A stretch of DNA of 64,000 bases from Desulfogranum japonicum DSM 18378 (lineage in GTDB: Bacteria; Desulfobacterota; Desulfobulbia; Desulfobulbales; Desulfobulbaceae): contig NZ_AUCV01000001.1 of the NCBI RefSeq assembly GCF_000429945.1, positions 310,001 to 374,000 on the forward strand, in the 5' to 3' direction. Below are positions 54,418 to 63,129 of the stretch, piece after piece. The position numbers and the translations under genes were made by a program. Within the stretch, counting starts at the first letter, position 1; the number at the start of each line of letters is the position of its first letter. The notes beneath the pieces are model-generated. The model ran no database searches. It was given only the letters and a program-made list of their open reading frames with translations, and was not told where the DNA came from.

Positions 54418-55848
54418 ATGTCTCCTATTCTATCCTGGAATTTACGTGAACGGAGTTCGGTTATTTACCGAATTCTCCATATCGTTGATTGTCTGTTGGT
54501 TTGTTTTCTTCTGTGGTTCTACGTCTGGATCTATGAGGTACCATGGAATTTTTATTATACGCGCCTGGAGTTGATAGTCTTTTTTTCTTCCTTTATAAGC
54601 TTTCATTCTTTTCAACTTTATCGTTCCTGGCGTGGCTGGAAGTACTACCGTGAATTTATGGTAATCATCCAGGCGTGGTCGGTGGTTGTAGGAGTGTTGC
54701 TCTTATACTTTTTTATCTTTAAAATATCAGAGGCGTATTCACGTGCAGTGTTTACCCTTTTGACTACGACAACGCCGTTAGTGCTTTTTGCCGGTCATTT
54801 TCTCGTGCGGAGATTGTTACGGTTTTATCGAAGCCAGGGCAAAAATATCAGGCATGCTGTGATTGTGGGGGCAGGTGAGCTTGGAATTCGTATGGCACGG
54901 CAGTTGGAAACCATTCCGTGGGCCGGTATCGAGGTTGTTGGTTTTTTTGATGACAAGCTTGAAAAAAAGGAGCTTTTTAATCAGTTTAACAGGCCGTTAT
55001 TGGGAGCCATTGATGGTATACAGTCCTACCTGAAAAACAATGATATCGATTATGTATATATTGCTCTGCCCATGCGGGCCGAACGGAAAATATTCCGAAT
55101 TCTCCAGGAGTGTCGTGACCTGGGCGCACAGATTCTTCTCGTTCCTGACATCTATATTTTCGGCCTTCATCATGCCGAAATTCAATCGCTGGGTGATATG
55201 CTTGTGCTTAATTTCAACCCTGATACACAATGGAAAAGAGGGTTTGATGTTATTTTTTCAAGCATGGTACTTTTGTTTGGGGCTCCAATTTTCTTATGTA
55301 TCGCTCTCGCAATAAAACTCGAGAGCAGAGGGCCGGTTTTCTACAAGCATAGGCGAATCATGGCAACAGGCAGAGAATTTCCCTGTCTGAAATTCAGGAC
55401 CATGGTGCAGAATGCTGATAAACAGCTCAACGAAATTTTAAAAAATGATCCTGAGCTCCGCCAGGAGTGGGAAACCCACTATAAACTCAAGAATGATCCT
55501 CGTATTACAAGGGTTGGAAAATTTTTGCGAAGAACTAGCTTGGACGAAATTCCACAGTTTTTTAACGTGCTGAAAGGCGAAATGAGTGTGGTTGGCGCCA
55601 GGCCTATTGTTGGAAAAGAGTTGGAAAACTTTTACAAGGGAAACGGCGAGCAGAGCGCAGGCCGCTATTGTTCAATGAAACCTGGCATTACCGGTCCCTG
55701 GCAGGTCATGAAGCGCAGTGATGTGGTTGATTATAAAGAAAGAGTTGAACTTGATGATTGGTATGTTCTTAATTATTCGTTGAAAACTGATATAAAAATT
55801 ATTCTTAAAACCATTGTCTGCATGTTCAGCGGAAAGGGGGCGTATTAA
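54418..55848 (+). CDS. Undecaprenyl-phosphate sugar-phosphate transferase
   Basis: The 476-residue polyprenyl glycosyl-1-phosphate transferase has four hydrophobic segments in the first 125 residues, a Rossmann-like middle domain (RHAVIVGAGELGIRMARQL) and a C-terminal bacterial sugar transferase domain (from 280: KRGFDVIFSSMVLLFGAPIF, PCLKFRTMV, RRTSLDEIPQFFNVLKGEMS, VVGARPIV). It starts the glycan on undecaprenyl phosphate at the inner membrane. It is WbaP/WcaJ-like; the exact sugar is unknown. It is the last gene of the polysaccharide locus. Confidence 0.94.
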   Translation: MSPILSWNLRERSSVIYRILHIVDCLLVCFLLWFYVWIYEVPWNFYYTRLELIVFFSSFISFHSFQLYRSWRGWKYYREFMVIIQAWSVVVGVLLLYFFIFKISEAYSRAVFTLLTTTTPLVLFAGHFLVRRLLRFYRSQGKNIRHAVIVGAGELGIRMARQLETIPWAGIEVVGFFDDKLEKKELFNQFNRPLLGAIDGIQSYLKNNDIDYVYIALPMRAERKIFRILQECRDLGAQILLVPDIYIFGLHHAEIQSLGDMLVLNFNPDTQWKRGFDVIFSSMVLLFGAPIFLCIALAIKLESRGPVFYKHRRIMATGREFPCLKFRTMVQNADKQLNEILKNDPELRQEWETHYKLKNDPRITRVGKFLRRTSLDEIPQFFNVLKGEMSVVGARPIVGKELENFYKGNGEQSAGRYCSMKPGITGPWQVMKRSDVVDYKERVELDDWYVLNYSLKTDIKIILKTIVCMFSGKGAY

Positions 55849-55953
55849 GTTCTCAAATATTGGTATTCCTCAAAAATATGTTTATAGTGTCAGTTATGTA
55901 TACTGTGTGAGCCTATTTTTTTCCCCGAATATTTAAGCGATAAGGAGTATGTG

Positions 55954-56667
55954 ATGCAAACGCAGACAGGAACAGGGCAGGTTACTCTTGCCCAGGCCAG
56001 ACTTGAGGCTTCGACCGTATTTCTGGCAAAGGTTTTTAACTGGATGGCTATAGGATTGGCTGTCACCGGCGGGTTGGCCTATCTTGTAGCTCAGACAGAC
56101 CTGGCATTACGTATTGCCAGCAGCCCATTGCTAATAGTACTGCTGCTCGCGGAGCTCGGACTGGTTTTTTTTCTCTCAGCCCGAATTGACAAAATTCAGC
56201 CGGGTACGGCTACAGGACTGTTTTTGTTTTACTCTGCCCTGAACGGTCTTACTCTTTCCGTCATTTTTCTGGCATATACGAGAACATCCATAGGTGGAAC
56301 ATTTTTAATCACAGCAGGCATGTTTGCAGGCATGGCCATATATGGAATGGTGACTAAAAGGGATTTATCCGGCATGGGTTCCTTTTTGTTTATGGGGCTG
56401 ATTGGTATTATTTTAGCGTCGGTGGTTAATATGTTTTTGCAAAGTTCCAGTCTTTACTGGACGATTTCCCTTATAGGAGTACTTATTTTTGTTGGCTTGA
56501 CCGCCTATGATGTACAGAAAATAAAAACCATGGGTGAACAGGGGATTATGGAGCAGGGAGAAGCTGCTGTTCAGCGCGGAGCAATTCTAGGGGCTTTAAC
56601 CCTGTATCTGGATTTTATTAATCTGTTCCTGCTTCTGCTGCGTTTTTTTGGCGGAAGTCGCGATTAA
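55954..56667 (+). CDS. Bax inhibitor-1/YccA family membrane protein
   Basis: The 237-residue protein has about seven membrane segments and family landmarks FLAKVFNWMAIGLAVTGGLA, FLFYSALNGLTLSVIF, FVGLTAYDVQKIKTMGEQG and ALTLYLDFINLFLLLLRFFG. Bacterial members act as proton-sensitive calcium leak channels or bind FtsH. I chose the ATG at 55954 because AAGGAG lies 8 bases upstream. It is not part of the polysaccharide locus by function. Confidence 0.94.
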   Translation: MQTQTGTGQVTLAQARLEASTVFLAKVFNWMAIGLAVTGGLAYLVAQTDLALRIASSPLLIVLLLAELGLVFFLSARIDKIQPGTATGLFLFYSALNGLTLSVIFLAYTRTSIGGTFLITAGMFAGMAIYGMVTKRDLSGMGSFLFMGLIGIILASVVNMFLQSSSLYWTISLIGVLIFVGLTAYDVQKIKTMGEQGIMEQGEAAVQRGAILGALTLYLDFINLFLLLLRFFGGSRD

Positions 56668-56880
56668 CCAGGATTTCCCACCAGTATATTCTGTGGTAGT
56701 AGCGAGGTCCCGGACGTACAGCTGTAGCGTACTGGAGAAGTTTGCACTGCCTGCAAATGTTGGGTAACAAGCAAGGTACTACACCATAAGGAAACTCTTG
56801 TGAGGTGACACAACAACTTGAGGATAGGCTGAGATGGTATCTGTCGAGTGGTGATTGCAGAGAGAGAACGGAATATTGAA

Positions 56881-56910
56881 AAAAGGCAGCCATAAAAGGC
56901 TGCCTTTTTT
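56881..56910. terminator. Bidirectional intrinsic terminator
   Basis: AAAAGGCAGCC and GGCTGCCTTTTTT form a perfect stem with A and T runs on both sides, between the convergent BI-1 family gene and the unknown gene at 56941. Confidence 0.88.
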
Positions 56911-56940
56911 CGTTTGGCAGTACTTGAGTGAGGCTATCAG

Positions 56941-57957
56941 TTACTCCTGTTGGCTTGTTTCAAGCAATTCGTACAGGGTGTCCAGGTATTGTTCTTTGTA
57001 AATGAGTTGGTTGGATGATTCAATTTCATTGATTAACAGAGGTATGCTCTGCGCAATATTGATTCCATGTCTGTTGCGTCCCCTTTTCTGCATCTGGTCA
57101 GTGATCAGAACAGCATAGTAGTTGATAAGAATACGGGACCGACTGTCTCGTCTGAAAAGATACGAACGGCCTCCCATGGTATTAAGAAAGAAGCCTGCGT
57201 ATTCATAAAGCTCTTCCAGAGGGGCTGTGAGTTCAAAAGTTTTCTGACTACAATTTCCGTAAATAGCCCAGGTGTAAAGATTTTTAAAGACATCCTCGAT
57301 CTTTTCTCTCTCATGGCCCAGCACGGCTTTGCTTAACGAAATGTTATCCTTGCCCATAATGCGGAAGAAATGGGCCATGTTGGTGAGAATGGTGTATAGA
57401 TCATCAGTCTCTCTTGTGACCACAGGAGGAGTTTCAAGCAATTTTTTCAACAGCATGATGAAATGTTCCTGGGTCGACGTTTTCAGGCCGTAAGATTGGA
57501 TATATGGCTTGCTGTCCAAATCAAGAAAAAAAGCATGCAAATCATTGGCGAGTCCATTGCATGTTGGGGGGGATTGAAAATTGCCAGTGGAATGTTCCGG
57601 GGCGAATATTTGTCCCGATGAGGGCGTTTCCAGAGGTTCTGCTATCTCCTCCAGTAGATTGGAGTCTACGTGATCTGTCCCGGCTTTATCTGCATGTTCT
57701 TTGTTGTCGGCAAGCAGGTTCTGCCCGGTGGAGGATGATTCCGGCTGGGCAGTATCTTGTGGAGAGACAGGTTGGGTAGTGTGCCGTATCCCCTCATCCT
57801 GCTGGTCAGCAGCGTCTTTTTTTTCTTTCCAGATTGGTCCTAAAAAAAGAGTGGCGCCTGCAAGAAGGATGAAAAAAGTGAGAATGAGTTTCGGTAAGAT
57901 TCTCTTTTTTCCTTGTGATGAAGGATCGTCGTGTGATGAAGAGTTGTGTGCTGTCAT
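56941..57957 (-). CDS. Unknown membrane-anchored protein
   Basis: I do not recognise the family. The 338-residue protein has one N-terminal membrane segment (about 23-45, LPKLILTFFILLAGATLFL), a low-complexity linker (50-125, rich in Gln, Ser, Thr, Asp) and a helical C-terminal domain (135-335). The C-terminal domain includes CNGLANDLHAFFLDLDSKPY and GRSYLFRRDSRSRILINYYA. The domain would face the periplasm. It is convergent with the BI-1 gene and separated from ppaC by a repeat-bearing gap. Confidence 0.72.
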   Translation of the reverse strand: MTAHNSSSHDDPSSQGKKRILPKLILTFFILLAGATLFLGPIWKEKKDAADQQDEGIRHTTQPVSPQDTAQPESSSTGQNLLADNKEHADKAGTDHVDSNLLEEIAEPLETPSSGQIFAPEHSTGNFQSPPTCNGLANDLHAFFLDLDSKPYIQSYGLKTSTQEHFIMLLKKLLETPPVVTRETDDLYTILTNMAHFFRIMGKDNISLSKAVLGHEREKIEDVFKNLYTWAIYGNCSQKTFELTAPLEELYEYAGFFLNTMGGRSYLFRRDSRSRILINYYAVLITDQMQKRGRNRHGINIAQSIPLLINEIESSNQLIYKEQYLDTLYELLETSQQE

Positions 57958-57981
57958 AGACGTCTCTTGGTTGACTTGTTA

Positions 57982-58125
57982 GTGCCTGTCCATAAATGGC
58001 CTTTCGGCCCGATAGATTGAAGTGCCTTCGTATATTTTATTCTCCGTAATACACAGTGCATCTGTCTTTACTTCGCTTTATTCAAGCTGCAGGTAAATGG
58101 TTATAGTGAGTCACTTTACCGAACC
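57982..58125. repeat. MITE-like element, family A (copy 3, one end decayed)
   Basis: The left end GTGCCTGTCCATAAATGGC matches the family A end exactly as in the copies at 20071 and 23229. The right end is poorly kept (GTAAATGGTTATAGTGAGTC near 58095-58115 may be its remnant), so the limit is approximate. Confidence 0.5.
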
Positions 58126-58229
58126 TGGCAAGATCTGCCTCAAAAAAAACAGGACTGAATTTCTAATGTTCTAATTATCAGGTGACATCAGGTAAATAGA
58201 AGTGAATCCTGAGGATTCTGTTTTTCTGC

Positions 58230-58256
58230 TTGACCGATATAAGTATCCGTTATAAA
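58230..58256 (+). promoter_or_regulatory. Possible promoter of ppaC
   Basis: TTGACC (58230-58235) and TATAAA (58251-58256) are separated by 15 bases, slightly short. A stem AGACC...GGTCT (58280-58302) lies between it and the ppaC ribosome site and may be part of the leader. Confidence 0.4.
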
Positions 58257-58356
58257 GTCGTTCAATTTTATTGTTCTTGAGACCCCGTCAATGACGAGGT
58301 CTGGAAAAGCTACACATAACAGTGTCATTTATCAAGTTTCTGGGAGGAAATACGCT

Positions 58357-59277
58357 ATGTCTGTTTATGTTTTTGGTCACAAGAGTCCTGATACCGATTC
58401 TGTAACTGCGGCTATTGCTTATGCTGAATTGATGAAAGCGAAAGGCGAGGATTTTATTCCCGTCATGCAGGGAGAGGCTAATCCAGAGACAGTAACTGTC
58501 CTGGAACGTTTTGGTGTTGCTGCTCCTGAAATTATGACAGATGCCGCTGGCAAGCAGGTTGCACTCGTAGATCACAGTGATCTCTCCCAGGCTCCAGATA
58601 ACCTGAGTGAAGGAGAAGTTGTTGCAGTAGTTGATCATCATAAAATTGGTGATGTAACCACAAACAGCCCAATCTTTTTCTGCAACATGCCTGTAGGCTG
58701 TACAGGTACTGTTCTGAAAATTCTTTACGATTTGGAAGGCATTGCCGTTGACCCTAAGGTTGCAGGGCTTATGCTGGCTGCGATTTTGAGCGATACTGTT
58801 AACTTCAAATCACCAACCTGCACCGATGCAGATAAAAAAGCTGTCGCAGAATTAGCTCCTATCGCTGGCGTTACCGATACTGATGCACTGTTCATGGACA
58901 TGCTGAAAGCAAAAAGTGCTGTAGCTGGTGTACCTGCCATGGATCTTCTGAACCGTGACTACAAAGATTTTGATATGAAGGGTAAAAAAGTTGGCGTTGG
59001 ACAGCTTGAGCTTGCAACCCTTGATCAGGTAGCTGATATGCGCGGAGATCTGATGAAGGCAATGGAGGAAATGAAAGCTGATGGTCGTCATTCCATCCTG
59101 CTGATGCTCACCGATGTTGTTAAGGAAGGAACAGACTTGGTCGTTCTTTCAGATGAGCCTGAAGTTATCGAGAAGGCTTTTGATGGTAAATTGACCGACA
59201 ACACCATGTGGATTGACGGTATGATGAGCCGTAAAAAACAGACTGTTCCAAATCTGCAAAAAGCTTTTGGCTGCTAA
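58357..59277 (+). CDS. ppaC: Manganese-dependent inorganic pyrophosphatase
   Basis: The 306-residue family II enzyme hydrolyses pyrophosphate. It has DHH-family motifs: GHKSPDTDSVTAAIAYAEL at the start, VDHSD, VVDHHKIGD, and a DHHA2 domain ending MMSRKKQTVPNL with the substrate-binding SRKKQ. Sulfate reducers often use it to pull sulfate activation forward by removing pyrophosphate. I chose the ATG at 58357 because GGGAGG precedes it by 9 bases. Confidence 0.97.
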   Translation: MSVYVFGHKSPDTDSVTAAIAYAELMKAKGEDFIPVMQGEANPETVTVLERFGVAAPEIMTDAAGKQVALVDHSDLSQAPDNLSEGEVVAVVDHHKIGDVTTNSPIFFCNMPVGCTGTVLKILYDLEGIAVDPKVAGLMLAAILSDTVNFKSPTCTDADKKAVAELAPIAGVTDTDALFMDMLKAKSAVAGVPAMDLLNRDYKDFDMKGKKVGVGQLELATLDQVADMRGDLMKAMEEMKADGRHSILLMLTDVVKEGTDLVVLSDEPEVIEKAFDGKLTDNTMWIDGMMSRKKQTVPNLQKAFGC

Positions 59278-59300
59278 AACAGCACGGTTGTTGTAGGTAA

Positions 59301-59337
59301 AAGAGAAGCAGTGTCACGCTGCTTCTCTTTTTTTTTG
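59301..59337 (+). terminator. Intrinsic terminator of ppaC
   Basis: AGAGAAGCAG and CTGCTTCTCT form a perfect 10-bp stem with a 7-base loop, followed by a long T run. It ends just before the stop of the convergent gene at 59342. Confidence 0.9.
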
Positions 59338-59341
59338 CTGA

Positions 59342-60481
59342 TTATTTTTTCAAAAGTGCTTTCCGTTTTTCCAGTGCTTCCTTGACATGACGACTGACCT
59401 GTTCATCTTCAGGTAAAGAGTCGTGCAGAGGCATAAACCTGTTTGTGTAAAGATCTCCCTTGCCTTTGGTTTGCTGGGTACCTTGCAGGTAAAGGGCTTT
59501 TTTCTGCTGCAACTGTTCCAGCATGGCCTGCAGCTTTTCCTGTTTGAACTTTTCATTTTCAGAAAGCTGGTCTTTTTGGGCATAGGGCGATAGTAACCTG
59601 GTAACCTGGGTAATCTCCCGTTCCATCTGTCTATATTCCCCTGTGTGCTTCTTTTCCCAGAATCCGTTTCCTTCAAGGGAAATTTTGAGTACTCCAAGAT
59701 ATTTCCCCCGTTTTTCCGTTTGGCAGATAATAGCGTTATTCACCTGCTGCGGAGCAAGATTGCTGGCGCGATATCCGGATTGGAGAATGATTCGTATGTT
59801 GCTGAATTGTTCAGCAATACGAACATTTTCCTTGTAGGCATAGTTAGACAGCAGCATAATGAAATCGCTTTGCTGACTGAGCTGCTCAAGTTCGCTGCTA
59901 ATCGCCTTTTCCCAGGGAAGAGCCTGGATATCCTGTGCATTATCAAGCAGACTGTGATCTGTGAGCGCGATAATCCCCAGGGTATGTGGCCCTGCCTGTA
60001 CGGTTGTTGCAGGTGTAAAAAGCAGTTGGTTTTTGCTGTCAAAAATATTGGCTGAAAGTGCAGTGAACGCGTGTATGTTCAACAGCGTTTTCAGGTATTC
60101 AATTCCTGGCGCAAGATCACCGGATCCAATCCCATACACAGCACTTTGTCCATGCAGGTAGTCTTTTGCGATGACATTGAGTTCTGGCAACCTTGAGGAA
60201 ATCTGCTGTTTTACCCTGATTGATGGGCTGAAAAAACAGTTTCCTCCTTCCAGCAGCAACGTATGCTGTTCCTTTGACTGCAGCGTTTGTATCAGTTCGA
60301 TTCTTTTGGACAGACCGCCCAATGAGTTGTGGCCTCAGCCACAGGAATCGAGTTCACCCTGGAGATCATTGCCATAGAGGATCTGCACTACTGTCGGAAC
60401 AGCGGCTGCTGATGCCATTTGCAGCTGGGTTACGAGACATACAGAAAAGAAGAAGAAACATATTCTATGTAAAAATTGCAT
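59342..60481 (-). CDS. Selenoprotein: degenerate metallophosphoesterase-like protein with CGU motif
   Basis: Read through one UGA, this is a 379-residue exported protein. A signal peptide (about 1-27) is followed by LYGNDLQGELDSCG-U-GHN then LGGLSKRIELI. UGA is codon 49 (60335-60337). Homologues in the 5'-nucleotidase/calcineurin superfamily that I recall carry a CGC motif here before GGLARR, so the Sec replaces the second Cys. A SECIS-like hairpin (60306-60322, TTGGGCGGTCTGTCCAA) lies 12 nt after the UGA, with loop GGUCU. Usual metal ligands are changed: NDxHG reads NDLQG, and the GD region reads GGN81. It may be a redox protein on a dead phosphoesterase fold. Confidence 0.85.
60306..60322 (-). 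promoter_or_regulatory. SECIS-like hairpin for selenocysteine insertion
   Basis: On the mRNA strand, TTGGGC and GTCCAA pair (one G-U) around loop GGTCT. The loop begins 18 nt after the UGA. Position and loop closely match the E. coli fdhF SECIS (loop AGGUCU, 17 nt after its UGA). It lies inside the coding sequence, as expected in bacteria. Confidence 0.8.
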
Positions 60482-60759
60482 GGTGTCACACTCGTCTGTA
60501 ATACTAAAGTAATTGATTTTTGTAGGGCCCGTGTTGTACTCAGACTCTCATCTGCTTGAGCAAAATCTTTCTGGTATCCAGCCTTGACCATGGAAATACT
60601 TCGGTTCCGTGCAAGCAGATGCCTCACTATTGGAAGGCGGTAAAATAGTCCTGAAAAATTAGGCTGTTCAGAACGATAAAATATATAGCTGAGCTTTACT
60701 TGACCGCAATGACATGGTACTGTTTTACAAATACTTCTTAAGCTTATTCACGTCACCAT

Positions 60760-62322
60760 ATGAGACATAGTATCCTGCTTGTAACACAAGATGACGATGT
60801 AGCCGCATGTGTTGCGGCCGCTTTGTCTCAGTATACACTCTTATTGAGTAAGAGTGAAGAGGAGGCGTTGGATCTCCTTGCCGATAACGAGGTTGCGTTG
60901 GCACTCATTGATGACGCAATATCAGGTTATGACGGTAGAGAGCTATTTGCCAGCCTCAATCTTCAACATCCTGCAATAGCTGGAATCTTGTTAATCCACA
61001 CACCAGAGAATGAGCAACTTCGAGCTTCTTTTGAAGCTGGTTTTTCCGGTGTTGCCATAAAACCTCTGAAGCCGGTACATCTGCAAAAAGTAGTTCGTCA
61101 GGCCTTTGATCGAATAACCCTGCAGGCGGAAAATATACAGTTAAGGACTCTGCTTCCTCTATATAAATTGGCAGAGCAGTTTTTAGCATCAACAGACGAA
61201 CAAGGAGTGCTGGACTGTCTTCTTGCCACCATAGAGCAACTGACGGACGCGAAAAATATATCCATAATGCTTTATGATGAGTCGTCGGCCTGTCTGCGCA
61301 TAGCCAGAGCCAAAGGACTGGACCAGGGAGTAATCAAATCCATCAGAATGCAACCCGGTGAGCAGATAGCCGGATGGGTTTTTGCAGAGGGGAAACCTGT
61401 AATTCTCAATAAGGAAGACCAGTACCATTCCATTTTTGCTCCTTTTCTCAAGCGGAATGATATTGTCTCTGCCATTTCTTATCCGTTGTCAGTTCGTAGT
61501 CATATTCTCGGCGTGTTGAATATCAGCCTGACCTCCAGTGACCGGCGGTTTAGCGAAGCAGACAAAGAGATGCTCAGTATTGTTACCAGCCAGGCAGCCC
61601 TCGCCCTTGAAAATGTACGTGCTCTCGTTCAAGTGGAGTCTGCCGTGCGTACCAGGACTTTGCTGGAACAATTTGTAGCCCCCCAGGTTGCAGAACTGCT
61701 TATCAATAAACAGGCAGACCCCGTGGATTTGGGAGAAGTTCTCAGGGCTACGGTGCTGTTTGCAGATATCAGAAATTTTACAGGTTTAGTACAGCATCTT
61801 GCACTGGACCAGCTTCGTCTTTTCCTGAATGATTTTTTTAAAATATTTATTGATGCTATTTTTCAGGAACAGGGCACCATAGACAAATTTATGGGAGACG
61901 CTGTACTTGCCGTATTCGGGGCTCCTGTATCCATGGAAAAACCCAACCACGCTGCAATGAGAACCGCGCTTATAATTAGACAGAGGTTTCATGAACTGCG
62001 TGAAAAATGGACTGTAAAATGCGATGTTCTAGCTTCCGTTGATTTGGGAATAGGAGTAACCTGCGGCGATGTGTTTTTGGGGAATGTCGGCTCGGTGCAG
62101 CGTTTTGACTATACGGTGATTGGTCACGATGTCAACTTGGCCCAGCGTCTGGCAGCACTCTCTTCATCCTGCAGTATTTATGTGACGAGCCGGGTAAAGG
62201 AGAATGTAAAAGACGCGTTTGTTCTGGAGAGCAGGGGCCCTACTCAGCTCAGGGGCATTGAACATCCACTTGAAGTTTTTTCTCTCAAAGGTATGAAAGA
62301 TAAGGGCTGTGGCAAATACTAA
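60760..62322 (+). CDS. Adenylate/guanylate cyclase with receiver and GAF domains
   Basis: The 520-residue cytoplasmic protein has a receiver-like domain (1-120: ILLVTQDDD, ALIDDAISGYDG, VAIKPLKP), a GAF domain (about 140-285: ISIMLYDESSACLRIARAKG, AGWVFAEGKPVILN), and a class III cyclase domain (about 325-490: VLFADIRNFTGLVQHL, KFMGDAVLAVFGAP, GIGVTCGDVFLGNVGS, YTVIGHDVNLAQRLA). The two metal Asp are within ADIRNF and GDAVLA. It makes cAMP or cGMP in response to phosphorylation or a ligand. A cognate kinase is not adjacent. Confidence 0.93.
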   Translation: MRHSILLVTQDDDVAACVAAALSQYTLLLSKSEEEALDLLADNEVALALIDDAISGYDGRELFASLNLQHPAIAGILLIHTPENEQLRASFEAGFSGVAIKPLKPVHLQKVVRQAFDRITLQAENIQLRTLLPLYKLAEQFLASTDEQGVLDCLLATIEQLTDAKNISIMLYDESSACLRIARAKGLDQGVIKSIRMQPGEQIAGWVFAEGKPVILNKEDQYHSIFAPFLKRNDIVSAISYPLSVRSHILGVLNISLTSSDRRFSEADKEMLSIVTSQAALALENVRALVQVESAVRTRTLLEQFVAPQVAELLINKQADPVDLGEVLRATVLFADIRNFTGLVQHLALDQLRLFLNDFFKIFIDAIFQEQGTIDKFMGDAVLAVFGAPVSMEKPNHAAMRTALIIRQRFHELREKWTVKCDVLASVDLGIGVTCGDVFLGNVGSVQRFDYTVIGHDVNLAQRLAALSSSCSIYVTSRVKENVKDAFVLESRGPTQLRGIEHPLEVFSLKGMKDKGCGKY

Positions 62323-62326
62323 CTAT

Positions 62327-62455
62327 CCCAAAATTGCGCAGGATATCGGCTCATTTTCATAATTGTTCCAATGCTTTCATACTGCCCGTATTGATCCCTT
62401 GGTAGAGTTATGGGAATGAGTTGAGGGACAAACAAGATTGGATAATTAATTTTTC
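62327..62455 (-). repeat. Dispersed element, family C (copy 2)
   Basis: This 129-base element is the inverted counterpart of 22993-23123. Read on the minus strand it begins AATTAATTATCCAATCTTGT, keeps the central GATCAATACG...CATTGG spacing and ends CCGATATCCTGCGCAATTTT. The long palindrome of the other copy is only weakly kept here. It lies 4 bases after the cyclase stop. Confidence 0.65.
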
Positions 62456-62491
62456 CCGCGGCTCTGAGATCAAGGTGCGGATGGAGGATTT

Positions 62492-62986
62492 TTATCGATT
62501 GTCAGAGGGGCTGAACAGGCCGCTTACTTCTTCCCACCAGGCTTTTCGTGTAGTACTCCCTTTTTGTAATATTGTTTTTATGTTGTTCATGTGTGCTCCC
62601 CGTGGGTTGTCAGTAAACTCAACGCCAAGCTTGTATGCACACACATTTTTATGCCTGAATAAATTCATCCAAATCGGTTTTGCTTTAATGGTGACGTTGT
62701 TGAGGTTCGGAGGAAGATCAATCGTCAACTGCAGAAGGTATGCCGTGTGCTCCATCGTAGAGTGAAAGATATGGAAATTACCCTGCATTACCTGGGTAAT
62801 GAGCAGGCATGAACCATGTTCAGAGATGTCAATAATACGGGTAGAAAATGGACCAGCCAGGATTTCGCCAGTGTCATTGTTTATGGCATGAATAGCAATG
62901 GGAAGGTAATCCGGCTCCCGTTTTGATCTGCGTTTGTCAATTGTCATGTTATCATGGAGAAGTAAGTGTTTTTCGTATGATATCAC
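62492..62986 (-). CDS. PilZ domain protein
   Basis: The 164-residue protein has the c-di-GMP-binding PilZ signature: RRSKREPDYLPIAI (RxxxR box) and, after a loop, IIDISEHGSCLLI (D/NxSxxG box), then KLGVEFTDN. It should bind c-di-GMP and control motility or matrix by partner interaction. The GTG at 62986 has a TGGAG ribosome site 7 bases upstream; an in-frame ATG at 62947 has none, so I keep the GTG. Confidence 0.85.
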   Translation of the reverse strand: MISYEKHLLLHDNMTIDKRRSKREPDYLPIAIHAINNDTGEILAGPFSTRIIDISEHGSCLLITQVMQGNFHIFHSTMEHTAYLLQLTIDLPPNLNNVTIKAKPIWMNLFRHKNVCAYKLGVEFTDNPRGAHMNNIKTILQKGSTTRKAWWEEVSGLFSPSDNR

Positions 62987-63017
62987 ACAACAACTCCAGG
63001 GAAAATTAAAATAACGT

Positions 63018-63126
63018 GTAACTACTCGCAGAAGAGACGTATAAGCTTGAAAGTCTCCAATATTTGTAACCAGTTACAAATACTGAAGTTAATCGAAGGT
63101 CTAGGTCTTCTCCTGTGAGTAGTTAC
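63018..63126. repeat. Nested palindrome between folE2 and the PilZ gene
   Basis: An outer imperfect pair, GTAACTACTCGCAG (63018-63031) with CTGTGAGTAGTTAC (63113-63126), encloses a perfect 10-2-10 palindrome at 63061-63082 (TATTTGTAAC and its complement). It begins 3 bases past the folE2 stop. It may be a terminator, a dispersed element or a regulator site. Confidence 0.55.
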
Positions 63127-63129
63127 CAA

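Noticed and set aside
58291-58356. Longer N-terminus for the pyrophosphatase
   Set aside because: The family begins at MSVYVFGHKSPDTDS, and GGGAGG is correctly placed for the ATG at 58357.
60163-60322. A shorter protein starting at the TTG at 60322
   Set aside because: That TTG is the first codon of the SECIS-like stem, and such a start would lose the signal peptide and CGU motif. The longer frame with UGA recoding fits the family better.
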